This document shows positions 48,801 through 62,230 of a DNA stretch of 64,000 nt, piece by piece. Within the stretch, counting starts at the first letter, position 1. Every line of letters begins with the position of its first letter. The stretch is from Beaufortia kweichowensis (lineage: Eukaryota > Chordata > Actinopteri > Cypriniformes > Gastromyzontidae), in contig CM032802.1 of NCBI GenBank assembly GCA_019155185.1, positions 5,432,501 through 5,496,500 of the forward strand. The letters are read 5' to 3'. Below the pieces are notes generated by a model. That model saw only the letters and a list, made by a program, of their open reading frames with translations, was not told where the DNA came from and searched no databases. Made by a program: the position numbers and the translations under genes.

Positions 48801-51800
48801 ATGGCTTGTGCATTTGTTACTTTATTTTAGGTTCAGTATTTTTTAATCTAGAAATGCAAGCTAAAAACTTTGCCCATGATGTTGCAAACTCCTTGTTGAT
48901 ATAATGGTTATGAAGTAAACAGTCTGTAACTTGACGTGGCTAAAGTTAAGGTGGCCATTTGACTTGGTCTAGAAATATAAAAAGGATGAAAAGAATGACA
49001 TAATGATTAGCACTGGAATTTGGATTCTGATTTTCCATCCATGGATTGCTGGAAATGTTATGTAATGGTTAAAGTAAAAGAATAGTGAAACACATGGAAA
49101 AAGCCAGGAATAAAGACAGATAGAAAAGTGTTTTTTGAGGGGCACAAAAGAAAAGTAGTAGCAAAGCAATCAAACAGCAAAAATGAAAACATTAGTCCGC
49201 AGTGAAATTCCATTAATGTTAAAATAAAACCAAAATTGTGTTTAGAATGGTACAGAGATTTTAGGGATTGGATTTGTAGGATTGTAAAGTAGTAAGGCCC
49301 AAAAGCTTGTGAATCCAGATGGTTAAGTGTAAATTCAGAAGCAGTCTAAATAATCTTAAATTGTAATTCAACGTCCTGCACACAAAGTAGAGCAGTCTGA
49401 AGGAAATGTCAACCTCGCAGATCCTCACTGAAGCACTTGGAAACTAAAGGTTGTTTCACTAGAAACTTACAAGTTAATTTAGGCCTGTATTGGATTTTAC
49501 TTTCTTGCTGCCAGCCGTTGGACGTTATATAGAGAGCTATGAAGTTCAATGTTCCTGGCTTGCCTGACCTCATTAAAAGTGTAAAATGACCCTTATTCAT
49601 CAGCACTGTTGTGTTTGAACACATATTATGGTGTTGTAATGTTCAATTGATGATGGCCCATAGATTATTTCATATCTCTTGTGTGTATTTGTTTCTCTGA
49701 CCTACATTATAACACTGACTGTGATATTCCTGTTGTTATTTTTGTCATTATTTATCATTGGCCCGTTTCATCAAATTTTTTTTTCACCTTACTCGAATAT
49801 GATACTAGCTATGTTTACACATGGCGCAATAATCCATTAAGTAGTCAATTTCATGCTTAGACATACACATACAGTATATACTGTTTTTTTCTATATTCAT
49901 AAATAATAATAATTTCTGTAAAAAATGTCTGTATATATATTGTTTGTTGCCACCTTTGCACTGGATGTTCCATTGTGATCAACCATCTGTGTTGTTAATG
50001 CAATTACACAATTAACATATTATAGCACTTATATCCTCAGCAAGAAAGGTGAGAGAAACCTAATATAGTGCCATTTTAAAAGAATATATATTATGTCTGG
50101 CTTGTTGTCTGTGCAGTCATGTTAGAACAGAGATTTTCTTTTATTTGTGTTCTTATTATTTATGTATTCATGCATGTGTTTAAGTTGCATATTGCTTCCT
50201 GTAGCCATAAAGTCTTGATGATGCAAATGTTCAGTTGCATGTCCCCATTTTCGTTTACTGTAACAGAAGCAGCAAAATATTATGCAAGCAAAGTTGTATC
50301 AGTGCATAACAACTACAGATGCTACTTCACATCACAAAACATGTTCATTTTAGATTTTAACTTTGCTTGTAGCAAAACTCTGCAAAATCCAAGAAATTCA
50401 GCTTCAGCAAGCAGCAGAGCATATGAAACTAGATTTTAGCATTTTTGAATTGGGCATGGTATGCAAAACAGTGTTTGGTGGTTTCTATGCTGTTCTGGGT
50501 GGTTGCTTGGTGGTTTACAAAACAAACACACCTTAACGAGCCACACATTTTGAGGTATAATTCATAGTCCATAGCTAAAAATATCCACAATAAAGTATGA
50601 AATAAAGTAGTAATTGTCTTATGAACACTAATGAAGACTTTATATAACTGGTTAAAAGACTAACATTTTGTTTTGAATAGAAATTGACTAGAAATAATCC
50701 CATTTATAAACATGTTAATGGTAGACAGTTGGTTAGGGGTGTTGTTGTAACGACACTTCATATTTCAAGGTAAAATAGTGTGAAAACAGATCATCTGCCT
50801 ATTATGTTATATACCCGAAAGGTCAGACAAGTAATGCAACTCCATAACAACTGTTGGCTTTTGGTATTTCTGCTCCATTAAGTTTTAAGATAGGCCTTGA
50901 TTAACCTGTTAAATGATGCTTGCACATTTTCCCACAGAACCTGCTGTGAAAGGTCTGGGTAATGGTCTTTTTCAGCGCGATGGCTAGGAACATTGGTCTC
51001 ATTCACAGGTAGCTCATCTTCCTCTCTTCCATATCCTGTCCATCTAAATTTTCCTTTTACGTTACTTCAGCCGATCGAATGATTCTTGTTCTTTGCAGTC
51101 AACCTGCAATCTGGACACATATTTTGACAATATTTCACTTTGTATTGATGTGCTTCCATTTGGAAAGCAAAACTTGAATTATTTCCCTGCTGGATTTGGA
51201 TACAATGGTTCAGTTAGTACTAATTATAATCCTCCATTTGAAATAATCAACTAACTGGAGCAAATCCATCAACATTTAGGCCTACTGGACAACAATCAGT
51301 GCTGGAATATGTCAACTACTGTATAAGCATCTCCTATACAGTGTGTAAATCTGGTTCAGATTTCAGTTTGGAGTGAATCAGTCTCTATTAATTCATAATA
51401 TATTTACAGCTGAAGTCTTCCATCCATCAGTCAGTGTATTTGACATTGCAGCACTCTCTCAACAGTAAACTACAGCAGTTGGCTGTCAGTCAAAACGCAT
51501 GCTCATATCCTTGTCCTCCGAGCCATCTGCATTCTATCGATTGGCTCTCAAGTGTTCATTGAGATACAGAGACCTTGTACGTGTGCGTGCACAGGCCTGC
51601 ATGTGTGTGTAATCACCTGTGTTTGTATGGGAGAGAGCAAGTCCACTTCTCCAGGGCTTTTATTCAATATTGTGCACTGTGCTTCAACAGCATGCCATTA
51701 CGACACTCATTCAAATGTCACCCACAGGAGAGAAACGTATTAATAATCTTTACCAGAGGAAACTGCATATTAAGTGAGCATGAATTGTTTTCCAGAGTCA

Positions 51801-52599
51801 TTTCATTTCCTGCTTCATTACTCATCAGAAACTAGCAACTGCAATTCTGTCACTAAATTAAAGAAGATTATACATTTTCAGTCCATGGTAAATGATGACT
51901 AATCTTGTTAGATGTACTGTACTTGAAAAGACACATACGGAGATTAATGTGATTGTAAATAGAAATGTTTTTGAGTGAATATTTAAAAATACTGAACTAT
52001 TTATTTACACTTTTTAGTCACTTCCTGTCACAAGATTTGCAGAAGTGTTAACCGTCTAGATGTGTAGGTGGGTAATTCCATGCAAATGTCAACCTTATCA
52101 TAAATTAAAGTTTTTACCAAAAGTTTCACCATACTGATAGCTCAGATGGCAATATTTGTTTGTTTAAATAACCATGTGAGGTCTCTCTCAAAGTTTTTAA
52201 AGCATTTGTTTATGTTTAAAGCATGATTTTTTTATAGTTAGGTGAAATGCTGCTCTGTTTTTAAAACATTTCTTTGTTTATAGTCTCTTTAAAAAAAGCT
52301 CTTTAAATCTCTCTTTGGTTTACTGTCTGGATTTTTCTTATTTTGTTGGTCAACAGTCTTGTTAGCATATTATCTTTTTTTGTATATATGTGGTTTTTTT
52401 AGAGCTTAGCATATTTAAACACAATCTCATGGCAATTAGCAACAATTAGTTTACAAGATGGCTTACATAAAATATGTAAAAGTAGCAAAATCTCCCCCGG
52501 TGACATTCTGACTTTCTTTTTTTTATAAATGTATGTTAGATACTTTTCTTTAAGGATCAGGTTTGATTTTTACAAGTCTGTGTGCATTATGCATCAGGC
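48801..52599. other. Non-coding single-copy DNA
   Basis: No gene or transposon is recognised. An alternating purine-pyrimidine tract of about 34 bp at 51,577-51,610 (GTACGTGTGCGTGCACA, then GCATGTGTGTGT) is of the kind that can adopt Z-form DNA. The 106-codon frame at 50,119-50,439 shows no domain. Confidence 0.55.
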
Positions 52600-53180
52600 A
52601 CTAAGGGCATTTGACTGGCGTGCCGGCTGGGGCTGAGGCTATTCTCAACAGAGGTTTAATCTACATAAACATAAATTAACAATCCTTTTAGAAAGAAACA
52701 GAAACGGCATCCCTGTTAATCCTGGGTTTTGTCACAGGCCACACACATTACTGCAAGCCGCCCCCTCCACTCTCACTAGAACTGATGATCCTTTGGGATT
52801 TGATATTAAACGGCCAAAGTTCAGAGACCCAGAGGGTTTATGGTCTTTTGAGCTTGTTGTCATATGCAAGAATCACAGTGATGAATAAATCAAGTCTCTA
52901 CATATAAAGTGCAGACATTCATCTTCCTGCAGAGAATGGGTAATGCACAATGCTTAAACTTTAATATTATGCATGAGACTCTTTACTTTTGACCCCTGCA
53001 CTGTTCCTGTGGGGCTTGAAGAAAATAAATGAGGCGAGCTTGTGTGGTAATGGGGTAAAGGTGAGCCCTCGGGCCTGTGGTTCTAACAACTGCTTTTTAC
53101 ACTCTCAACCGCTCCTTCACATATTGACTCGAGCCTTAAAATGCCTATGGAAGAAATTATTTATGAGGGAGAAACTTGTC
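52600..53180. promoter_or_regulatory. Candidate conserved non-coding segment
   Basis: About 580 bp of balanced, repeat-free DNA in an AT-rich setting, with a CpG-containing 5' part and octamer-like CATATGCAAG near 52,861. GGGTAAAGGTGAGC near 53,050 looks like a splice donor but follows no convincing exon. Composition-based call. Confidence 0.18.
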
Positions 53181-53973
53181 CATGTTGCACAGTAGCTGTT
53201 AAGATGATGTGTTGTTGTATATAATTAAAAGTAGCCAGTCGTGATATATTTAGCAACTACCGTATGTAAACATGCTTCTTTAAGGAAATATGAAAAATTG
53301 TCATTTGTGCAGCAGTTATGTGTGGTTTTTCTCAGCTGTTTGAATTGTCCTGCTACAGCACAGAAATATCTAGGATACATATTTCATGTAGTCCTGGGTT
53401 TTCTTATGTATAGGTAATGGTGGTGGGGGCAGCTGTCGACTTTGGGTCATTTTTTATTGATTTCTTGTTCTGTTCTTTCATGAGAATTTTTGATAATGCT
53501 TCTTTGTTGCCATGGCAGGTTTGCGGCGAGAGACTTACTGTAATGGCTTTAGTGGTTTGAAAGCCATCAATAGAAAAGCCCCTGAATCCACCTTTGTACA
53601 GTAAACACAAGTGGAGTATTGTTTGACATTGAAGATGCATCTTCACGTCCTCACCTGAGTACTATATAAGACTCAATTGAGATGTAATTGATAATTGATT
53701 AAGGTGCTACAAGTGATACGGTTTAAATGAGATAAAACGATTTAGTTCTGACAAAAAATTCATTTTGCTTGGAGACTGCAAATTTCTATCATCATTTCAT
53801 GTGTATTTGTAGCACATCCTTAGGGGCCGGAGTAAAACTCGTTTCTCGCGTAATTAACTTTGATGAAGTTGGTTGATGGAGTTTGTGTAGATTTATAAGA
53901 GACTTGTGATGTTCTGGTGAACAGCTTGTGTTTCTCGTTCACACCTCATTATGGGATTGAGACCAAATAGGCT
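53181..53973. other. Non-coding DNA
   Basis: Nothing recognised. The 80-codon minus frame at 53,404-53,646 has no known domain. Confidence 0.55.
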
Positions 53974-54006
53974 TGGGAAGAGGGAGAGAGAATGGATGGA
54001 TGGTGA

Positions 54007-54046
<40 letters not shown>

Positions 54047-54048
54047 GG
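53974..54048. repeat. GA microsatellite, compound with ATGG
   Basis: A short GAGAGGGAGA run, two ATGG-type units and then a perfect (GA)16 at 54,011-54,042, ending in GAGGAGGG. Confidence 0.93.
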
Positions 54049-54269
54049 TGGAGTGTCTAGGCTGAAAGTTTGATGAGACTCTTTGTAGTAACTGTGACAT
54101 ATTTATTTTTCTCTGTGAAGCTGACACTCCAGGCACTGTTGGTATGATAAATGATCCCTAAGCAAAATGGCTGGAGAATATCAGGTCGGTTGGGTTTATT
54201 GTGCGCTGTCTCATTCAATTCTATCACTGAACTGCCAACACTGAATCCATATACAACTATACTATATAC
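54049..54269. other. Spacer between GA and AAT arrays
   Basis: Single-copy sequence of about 220 bp. Nothing is recognised. Confidence 0.6.
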
Positions 54270-54637
<368 letters not shown>

Positions 54638-54639
<2 letters not shown>

Positions 54640-57600
54640 CATAAGTAAATCCAATGATTTTAATGGCAAAATTGCATGATGTGTCAATTAATAATTTAAA
54701 TTAATTCTATATCAGTATTTGCAGAGACTATAGAAAAATAATATGAAAACTATTGTTTCAGGTGACAGTAAAAAGACATTACAAATAGGTAGTCTTTATC
54801 ATGTTTTAATTATACATTTATACTAATTAGATGAATTAAATTGGTCATATTTGGTATTATTAAATATTATTCTTTATTATTAATATTATTTTTTTACTGT
54901 TTGTTAAGAGAGACAGTTTCCTGTGATAAGAATTTTTTATAAATGTATTCCCATTTACATTATAATCTTAGAAAGGCCACCATAGTACAAAGGTTTTCCA
55001 AGGTATAATTTAGTTTTCTTGCCAAGGCTTTTGGCTCCGAACTGCGGTATGTTTGCATCATCAATGTGAGTACCTCAAGTACATGCAGAAGATGTTTACC
55101 CCATTAAGTAGTTAACGGTTTAGTACAAGAACAGCTTTACTGATTAGTTCATGCTTTTGTCGCTCTGGGTTTACACACATACAATGAAGTTTATCAGAAG
55201 ACAAGCAGCTGTAAAAAGTGCGATCAAAAAGTATTACAATATATTTAAACATATCCCTGATTATCCATTTATGAGTTTGAGATCAAAACCAGCATAACTG
55301 AATTTAGATGATAAATAATTTAGTGTGCCTTTAATGTATTTCAACAATATCACAGTTTTGTTATTGAACAGTGTTGTAGTAGTTGACATTTACCACAATA
55401 TCTCACCACCGTTCATAGAGGACAGTTTTAAGGGGATTTACAGTGTGATACATGATTCAATTCTCCTCTAAAATTCTTTTTGATTCGCATTTAAAATGCT
55501 AGCCTGCCTACAAATCTGTGTTTGAGACTAATCTTCCCAGCTGGGATAAACCTGCTGTATTATATTTCTTTAAACCCCCTACTTGCATCATGCATGACCC
55601 CTCACTGCTTTACATTTGGCTGACGTTTTCCCAGAACAAATGCAATACATCTATTCAGTACCTTGGCTAAGCAGTATAGTGACCACCATTCATGAATTAA
55701 ACCTCATAGGATGATATTTAACTCTTTGACTGTGAAAATAGCATAATGGGAAATTAATTTTGAACATTGTTATAGCTCAGCATAAAGCTTTGGAAAGGCC
55801 TGTTGAAGATCACACTTGAGTCCAATTTAGAAATGCAAATACATAATAGAGGCACAAATGTTTCTTTCAATCAATCAGGTTAAAACAGAAACAGTTCACT
55901 CGAAAAGTATCCGAATAACCTCAATAACAACATTGTTTTATCTGTTTAACTGACAGCTTTAGAAATTCATATAATAATTTTCCAATAATTGTATATTCTG
56001 GTAGGTTTAAACAAAACCTGTTCATATTTACTACTGCATGTGTTGTACTGTACTGTACATTAAGTTGAGTAATACATCTGGCCTCAGGTGAAAATGCAAT
56101 GCTCAGCCATCAGGATATATTCCTACACAGTCAGCTGTAACATAGACCCTACACAGGTTACTTAATAAAATACACTTCTCTGAGTGTCACACGAGACTTG
56201 ATTATCTTAGTATTGAAGGATTTATGAAGGTGACCCGCATGCTGACAGATACAAAGTAACACGACAGACTCTCCGAGCCTCTAGGCAGGTTCCACTACAG
56301 CATATTTGTAGGATTAACTTGTCAGCATGTAAATCCACAGAGAGCGATAAATAACTGCTTATGCATTTGAATGGGGGACCGGATAAAACTGCAGACATAC
56401 ATCCAGTGAAGGTTGCCTTACAAGACTGGAATTATAAGGGATTTTCTACGTGTTCATTTGTGAAGAAAAAGTCATACAGGTAAAAAATCTGTCAGAAAGT
56501 GAGGAGTGTGTCCAGACTTTCATTTGCTTAGAATAGCTCTACAGGAATTATAATGTCGCCTACATTATGTTAGTGACTCACCTTGGATCAGTGTATCTAA
56601 TCTTGAACCCAGCAGTCAGATAGCTGAGCTGCATCTTTTCTTTCTGGCCAAGCCAATAAAGTAATGAAATGCAGTAGATCTCTGTGTCTTATGCAATATA
56701 TTGAAATTATGTATTTGACATCAGAACCTGACTGAACTACTGATCTGTAATGGACCCAGAATTACACATGATGCCCTATTGCCTACAGCTTACATAATGG
56801 TATATAAAGCAACACTAACATCAAAGAAGCTCTTATGATATCCTCAGGTGACATTTGTGGAAATGTGTTTGCTTAAAATTTTAATGTTTCACCAAGGCTG
56901 TATTCAACATTCATCTTCATGTGTTTAGATGATGAAACTGTAGAGTTTGCCATCTTGATGTTCTTTGGGATTCTCATGAAATTCACTGGGCTGCAGGATT
57001 TCATTGCCGCTGTAATCTACAGTATAAACATGTTTGTATTGCAGTATATAATAACAATTAATTAATAAGTGGTCCTAAACTTTTGAATGGTAGTTTAGAG
57101 TTTATATAAGGATTCAGCCTCACATGGGAATATATGGAAATCAATGAAAACATTTTAAGGAGCCAAATGATTAATTACTCCTCAAGTAAATAATGTATAT
57201 AAATATGTAGGAAGTCCCGTGAGATTATGTTGGAAAGAAAAACAAATCAAAACTACTTCACTTGAAGAAGAAATTACAATAATAAAACGAGAGCATTTTA
57301 ATACTGAAAGAGTCATTTGCTCCAACAGTTACTGTGTAAAAAATTGGAATGTAATATTTTGACTACTAAAGAAGCAGAAAATGCCATTCTAAGGTAGAAA
57401 CAGAGGTATTATTGTACGAACATGGAAGTAAAATGGTAAAAATATTATCTTGGCAGCAAAAATAATTTTCTTGGCAGAAATTACCAAAACCATAAGTACA
57501 GTTTCCCACATATTAGAATGAGAGGAAACTCATCAAAACTATAACACAAATGTTATTGTGGAAATTATGATATTGTGCTAATAAATAAAAAAATCTAAAA

Positions 57601-58429
57601 TACATTAATATAAAAGTGTTTTGTAAGGTCAAGAGGAACACTACTTTAAGTGACCCTAACAATTGAATGGCGGTGTATTTTTAATGCTGTTCATTATAGT
57701 ACACTAAAATGTAAGTGACATGTAATAGAAAATATTCAAACAAACAAATTCAATGGCCTTTGTATGCTCTGTTTTGTAAGACTATTGAGGAAAGTATTGA
57801 GGAAACAATCTTAGCTCCTTTATAGCAAATACAGCTAGCAGTCTATGTTTTTGATGCATGTGGGATTATTTCTGTAGTATTAAATGTTCCTTCTTTGAAT
57901 TTATAATAGCTTTGCAGAAACTTCAAAAGGCATAGCAGTGAACAAATGAAATTAAAACCCAAAGCACGAACATATCAGCATTAGACTGAATAAAAAACCT
58001 ACAATATATTGTTTCTAGTTAAAAACTAATATAATTGTGCTGATGATGCTTTTAAAATCAGGGATGTGCCATTGAGCTGTCCACCTCCAGGTACAATGAA
58101 TATTGAAGATGACAAGCCTACTTAGCATTCGGTACAATTCATCTGCCCTTGGCAAAGCTGATTTGTTAAATATTAATAGTAGTTAAAAGCACATATGGGG
58201 AAGACCTGTCGAAGCTGCCTCTCATTAGCAAAATATTCAAATCTTATTAAAATCAGGCAAGGGAAGGGAAGAAAACCCCTTTTGATTTTTAGGAATGTAG
58301 AAACATGACATGAATATGATTTTTGTTTTACTGTAAATCTTTGACATGAATCATGCATCCAGGCTTGTGGGAGACAGAGAAGCCACATAGTCACCTTGAT
58401 TTGTCACCTGAAATGAAGCTAAATTTAAA
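54638..58429. other. Non-coding AT-rich DNA
   Basis: Long AT-rich single-copy stretch. A possible very old SINE tail trace (TTTACATTTGGCTGACG) near 55,611 is too short to call. No gene was recognised. Confidence 0.55.
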
Positions 58430-58960
58430 TAGTTCCACCTCATTTCCACCTTTAACACTTTGCGAGATAAACTCTTGGTAGGCAAAGTCCTTTTTTTGGA
58501 ATTCAGCGTTGGCAAGTCTCGCCATCTATTTCACACACTATCCTTTTTATTCACTTTTCGTTTAAATATGATAGAGGAACGTGTGATCTTGGTGCCAAAG
58601 CGGCGTGATGGATTTAGGACCCGGTTGATTGTACTACGCAAAGCTGAAATGCTGAAAACCGTTCCCGTTGTTCTCCATGGGTTGTGATTTGCTGAGTTGG
58701 TATGCAGTTCTCTTAGAGCAGCAGCGACAGTTCCTGCAACTTGATCTGTAGCTCTTTAATTATTCTGTCTTCTGCTCCTCTGGGGAGATGTGGCTGGTTA
58801 CCTCCTGTCACTATGCATACAGAGCATTAGCTCTGGCGTTGGGTATAGGTGTGGAGGTTACAAAGACTGTCCTTGGGGTGCGGGGAAGCATTGGACTTCT
58901 GATGGATAGGACCTAATGGCTCACAGAGCATGTGCAGACCGCTCTGTCTTAAGATGAGTG
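58430..58960. promoter_or_regulatory. Candidate conserved non-coding segment
   Basis: A balanced, CpG-containing, repeat-free block. The 75-codon frame at 58,460-58,687 is lysine- and arginine-rich but resembles no known domain. CTTTAATTATTC near 58,755 is a homeodomain-type site. Weak inference. Confidence 0.18.
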
Positions 58961-59014
58961 GATTTTAGTTGACATATCATGTGATAAACCACCTTCATAT
59001 GTGACCTTGTACCC

Positions 59015-59406
59015 TTAAAGTGAAAGTGAAAATTCTGTCATTATTCTACTCGTGTCATTCCAAGCCTGTTTTTTTTCGTGGGCCACAGAGGAAGGATTCT
59101 GCCATTTTTAAGATACAGATTTATGTGAGGAAAGAAACCAAAATGAAGCTTTTGTTCACCAGGCATTGGCTGTTGTCTTGGCATCCTCACACAAAGCTAT
59201 TGTATACGGCTATATTGACATTATGAGTTTAATCCTTTGTTGATACGCTTTTAGAATTGTTTTCTCTTTTGAAGCTTGAAACCTTTAGTACACACTGTAA
59301 GAGCTAACTGTGTGGAAAAGAGCCGCCAACAATATTCTTCTGTGTTCCAGAAGAAATTAAGTCATGCAGATTTGGGTTGCCATGAGAATAAGTAAATGAC
59401 AGAATG

Positions 59407-59408
<2 letters not shown>
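59015..59408. mobile_element. Angel-type MITE, long-loop variant
   Basis: The left arm is TTAAAGTGAAAGTGAAAATT, TCTGTCATTATTCTACTCGT, then GTCATTCCAAGCCTG. The right arm is TTCTTCTGTGTTCCAGAAGA, GTCATGCAGATTTGGGTTGC, then AGTAAATGACAGAAT. Between them is a ~220-bp loop with GAAGCTTTTGTTCACCAGGC and TTTTGAAGCTTGAAACC, which fits a known longer variant of this cyprinid family. The right tip has been replaced by a triplet array. Confidence 0.7.
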
Positions 59409-59440
<32 letters not shown>

Positions 59441-59506
59441 GTTGTTGTTTGTGTTGTTGTTGTTGTTGTTGTTAACACTATTATTAATAATAATAATAAT
59501 AATAAT
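59409..59506. repeat. Compound ATT / GTT / AAT microsatellite
   Basis: (TTA)n at 59,409-59,440, (GTT)n at 59,441-59,473, a short linker and (AAT)n at about 59,484-59,506. It starts exactly where the right end of the Angel-type element should be. A short AT run (59,564-59,577) follows nearby. Confidence 0.93.
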
Positions 59507-60459
59507 ATTTTTTTTGTGCCAGTCAGACTGTTACTGCTACCACCTCTATATGCATACTTTGTACATATATATATATTCTTTCTCCCTAGTTAACTCTGTT
59601 GAAAATTCTCCTTAGTGTATAAATCTCTTAATATCTTAATTTTATTATTCGTCTTAAATATTTGAATTTTCTTCCTAAATCTATATTGTATCATAAACTG
59701 TGGGAGTACACATTTCCACTACATGTCATACTGTCATGGTTGTGTATAAAACTTGACTTGAATGATTTTGAAATTGAAAAGAAGAAGTATTGAAATAATA
59801 ATAATTAATAAACTGTATGTCGAAATTCGTGCTAAGCAATGCCTTAAAGATTTGATTCATTACAAATGTCATTGGCAAAATGTACCACATAAATCAAATA
59901 CTTAAGGCAAGAAGGACCTTTTTCTCAAGGGCAGCTCACACACAGAGACAATGTCAGGATCAATCTCTGCTGCTCACATAGATGTCTGAAACATTGTTTC
60001 CAACAGTTGTTAACTCACTGATAACAGCTTCAACAATCCAAGTTTTTCCAGAGGAGTTCATCAGTGTTGTTTCTTCTCATCCTGCAGTTAGGTTTTCTGA
60101 GAGAAGTGTTACCTCACTTTTGCAGGTGTGACACAGTTCACACCAGCCTTTAACAGGCTGCCAGTCAAATGTGTCGGACCAATGGTGAATCATATGGTGA
60201 AATGCCATGTCTCGAAATAAAGAAACTAGCTCGTCTCTTTATATAGACATTCACAAAAACCAAGTAGGAAAATCTTACAGCACAACTAAATGTATTTAAG
60301 CCTGAGGATTCTCTCTCTCCATTTAAGAGGGAATACATTAGATTGTTCAATGTGCTACACGTACAATTATACTTGTAAAGGTGAATGATTCTTTCCTCCC
60401 TGTATTTATTATTCACAGACTAATGAACCCAAAAAAAGGTTACAGCTTTGAGCCATTTT
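59507..60459. other. Non-coding AT-rich DNA
   Basis: Nothing recognised besides the short AT run at 59,564-59,577. Confidence 0.6.
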
Positions 60460-60980
60460 TCCCACAATTGACTTCATTTCAAAGCGTGATCAACCTTGAG
60501 AAACTGAGACGTCGCCTTGATTAATGGTTTTGATTTCATTGTAGACTCGGGCCCGACACAAAATGGATCAGGTCTGCATGACATGATTCTCGCTTCAGCA
60601 ATGAAACGTTTGGAAACGGACGTGAGCCCAAAGAGAACAGAAGGTGTCCTTGTAAGCTCTATGTAAGCCAGAAACATGTCAGGTTGTCATTCACTGGCAG
60701 AATTTCAAATCAGAGATGGATGATTTTAAGATTTTATAGAGAAAACTATATTAAGGGGACTGGATAGTAAACAGCTTTTGATCAAATTTTCGTATATAGA
60801 CCTTGTATAGAGAACCAACATCCAGCTGCTCTCCTGGAATAAAAAGCCACCTCGCAGAACAGCCTGCGGGGAAGGAAGCCAGTTTTCTGCTTTGAAGAAG
60901 ATTCAGTTTACCCCCTACCAGGAAAATATTCAGACTCGGGTTTTCTTGCATTAGCACTGACAAACAGAAGAGTAGGTGAG
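60460..60980. promoter_or_regulatory. Candidate conserved non-coding segment
   Basis: A balanced, CpG-containing block with GATTAATGG and TGATTTCATT-type cores and no protein-like frame. It is distinguished from its flanks by composition alone. Confidence 0.18.
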
Positions 60981-61949
60981 ACCATTGGTTGTCATATTTG
61001 TTTATTTAATGTATGTATCAGTTGGTAATTAGGCGATACTAATGATCAGTCTGGTAATCTGCTTTCCTGGCATTTCCCATTTAAATACAGACCAGACACT
61101 AAAGAAAAAGAGGTAATTATCCAGCTTGGGAATAAGTTTTGGCACATGGCATTATGAGAATGTCTTACTATAACTGCTTCTTCTGGTTTCCATGCTTTAT
61201 CCTGCCTGCAGGGCAGATTTAAAGGGTTTGATTTACACAAGCATTAAAAGCAGAGGTGCAATTGTAGATGTCTGTTTAAATAAAACCCCATCAATGCCAT
61301 CTGTGGAATTCAGCCTGTCATTGTACAGACCGCTACGTTATTATTAGTAATCCATTATAAGCATGCGTGTGGGGGGGTCGTAGACCTGATCCACATTATC
61401 ACATGTGCATGAAAATCTGATCCCTGCTTAGTTGGTTTAGGATTGAGGATTTGCTGAAAATCACTCTGTATAATAGTTACATCCTTTTCTAGTGTTTTGA
61501 TTAATTGTTTTAACCTGCAGAGTCAAAGTGAGTTTTTTTATAATTCTCCACTCTTGAAAGTTACCAAAATATATATTTTTTATCACAAAAAATGCTTTAA
61601 AAATTGCAGTCTTTCTACTATGAAAAAACAAGCCAAACACAATGACTCACCTTGCAGGTCTGGGCGTGTCCAAAGGTTATTCAATAAAATGCTCTTTAAG
61701 ATTAAATGGTTTTACCCTTTACAAGCAGCAATTACGGTTTATGTTTGAAGTATAAACTAAAACATATTGGCTATTAAAAAACAAACAAAAAAAACAACGA
61801 GTGACAAGACCTTCATACGCCCCGCCTCAACATTCTCTTTCAATATGAAACATGTCAAAACAGGAAATAAAATGTCATGCCATTTCATGAGAACTTTAAC
61901 AGCTGCCCTTCCTGGTTGCAAAATTATTCAACTACAGCATGCACTGTGC
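60981..61949. other. Non-coding DNA
   Basis: Single-copy sequence with a G7 run near 61,371 and A-rich runs near 61,780. No gene was recognised. Confidence 0.6.
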
Positions 61950-62230
61950 AATCGTCTGACCAGCGTAGACGCCCCGTGAGCGTGTCCGTGACCGGACCGA
62001 GCGACCTCGCTTCTCCGTTGCTGATTATCTCTGAGCCGGAGCTTCCAGTCCAGTGACCTCCATTAGGGCCGGGTTCACTTTCACTCCTATGGGAGACAGC
62101 CAAGGTGATTGATTTAGAGCTGATTGATGGCTGTGTTGGCTAGCAAGTCAGTGGTTGAGATATTCCAGCCCCGCGTTCCGCATTGACATTGGTCTCACAC
62201 CGAAGCAGTGCCGGGTTCACATACTGTAAA
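61950..62230. promoter_or_regulatory. CpG-dense patch, promoter- or enhancer-like
   Basis: About a dozen CpGs lie within ~95 bp (61,953-62,045), the densest CpG cluster seen in the window. The motif GCCGGGTTCAC occurs twice (about 62,068 and 62,210), once followed by TTTCAC. No TATA box or protein-like frame follows. In AT-rich fish DNA such a patch is often a promoter or an unmethylated enhancer; which one cannot be decided here. Confidence 0.28.

Noticed and set aside
55608..55635. Possible SINE tail (TTTACATTTGGCTGACG)
   Set aside because: The match is short and imperfect, with no head nearby.
59018..59032. IRF-type GAAAGTGAAA motif suggesting an interferon-responsive site
   Set aside because: It arises from a decayed transposon end; one copy with no supporting context is weak. 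The similar match at 81-90 is likewise a likely chance hit.
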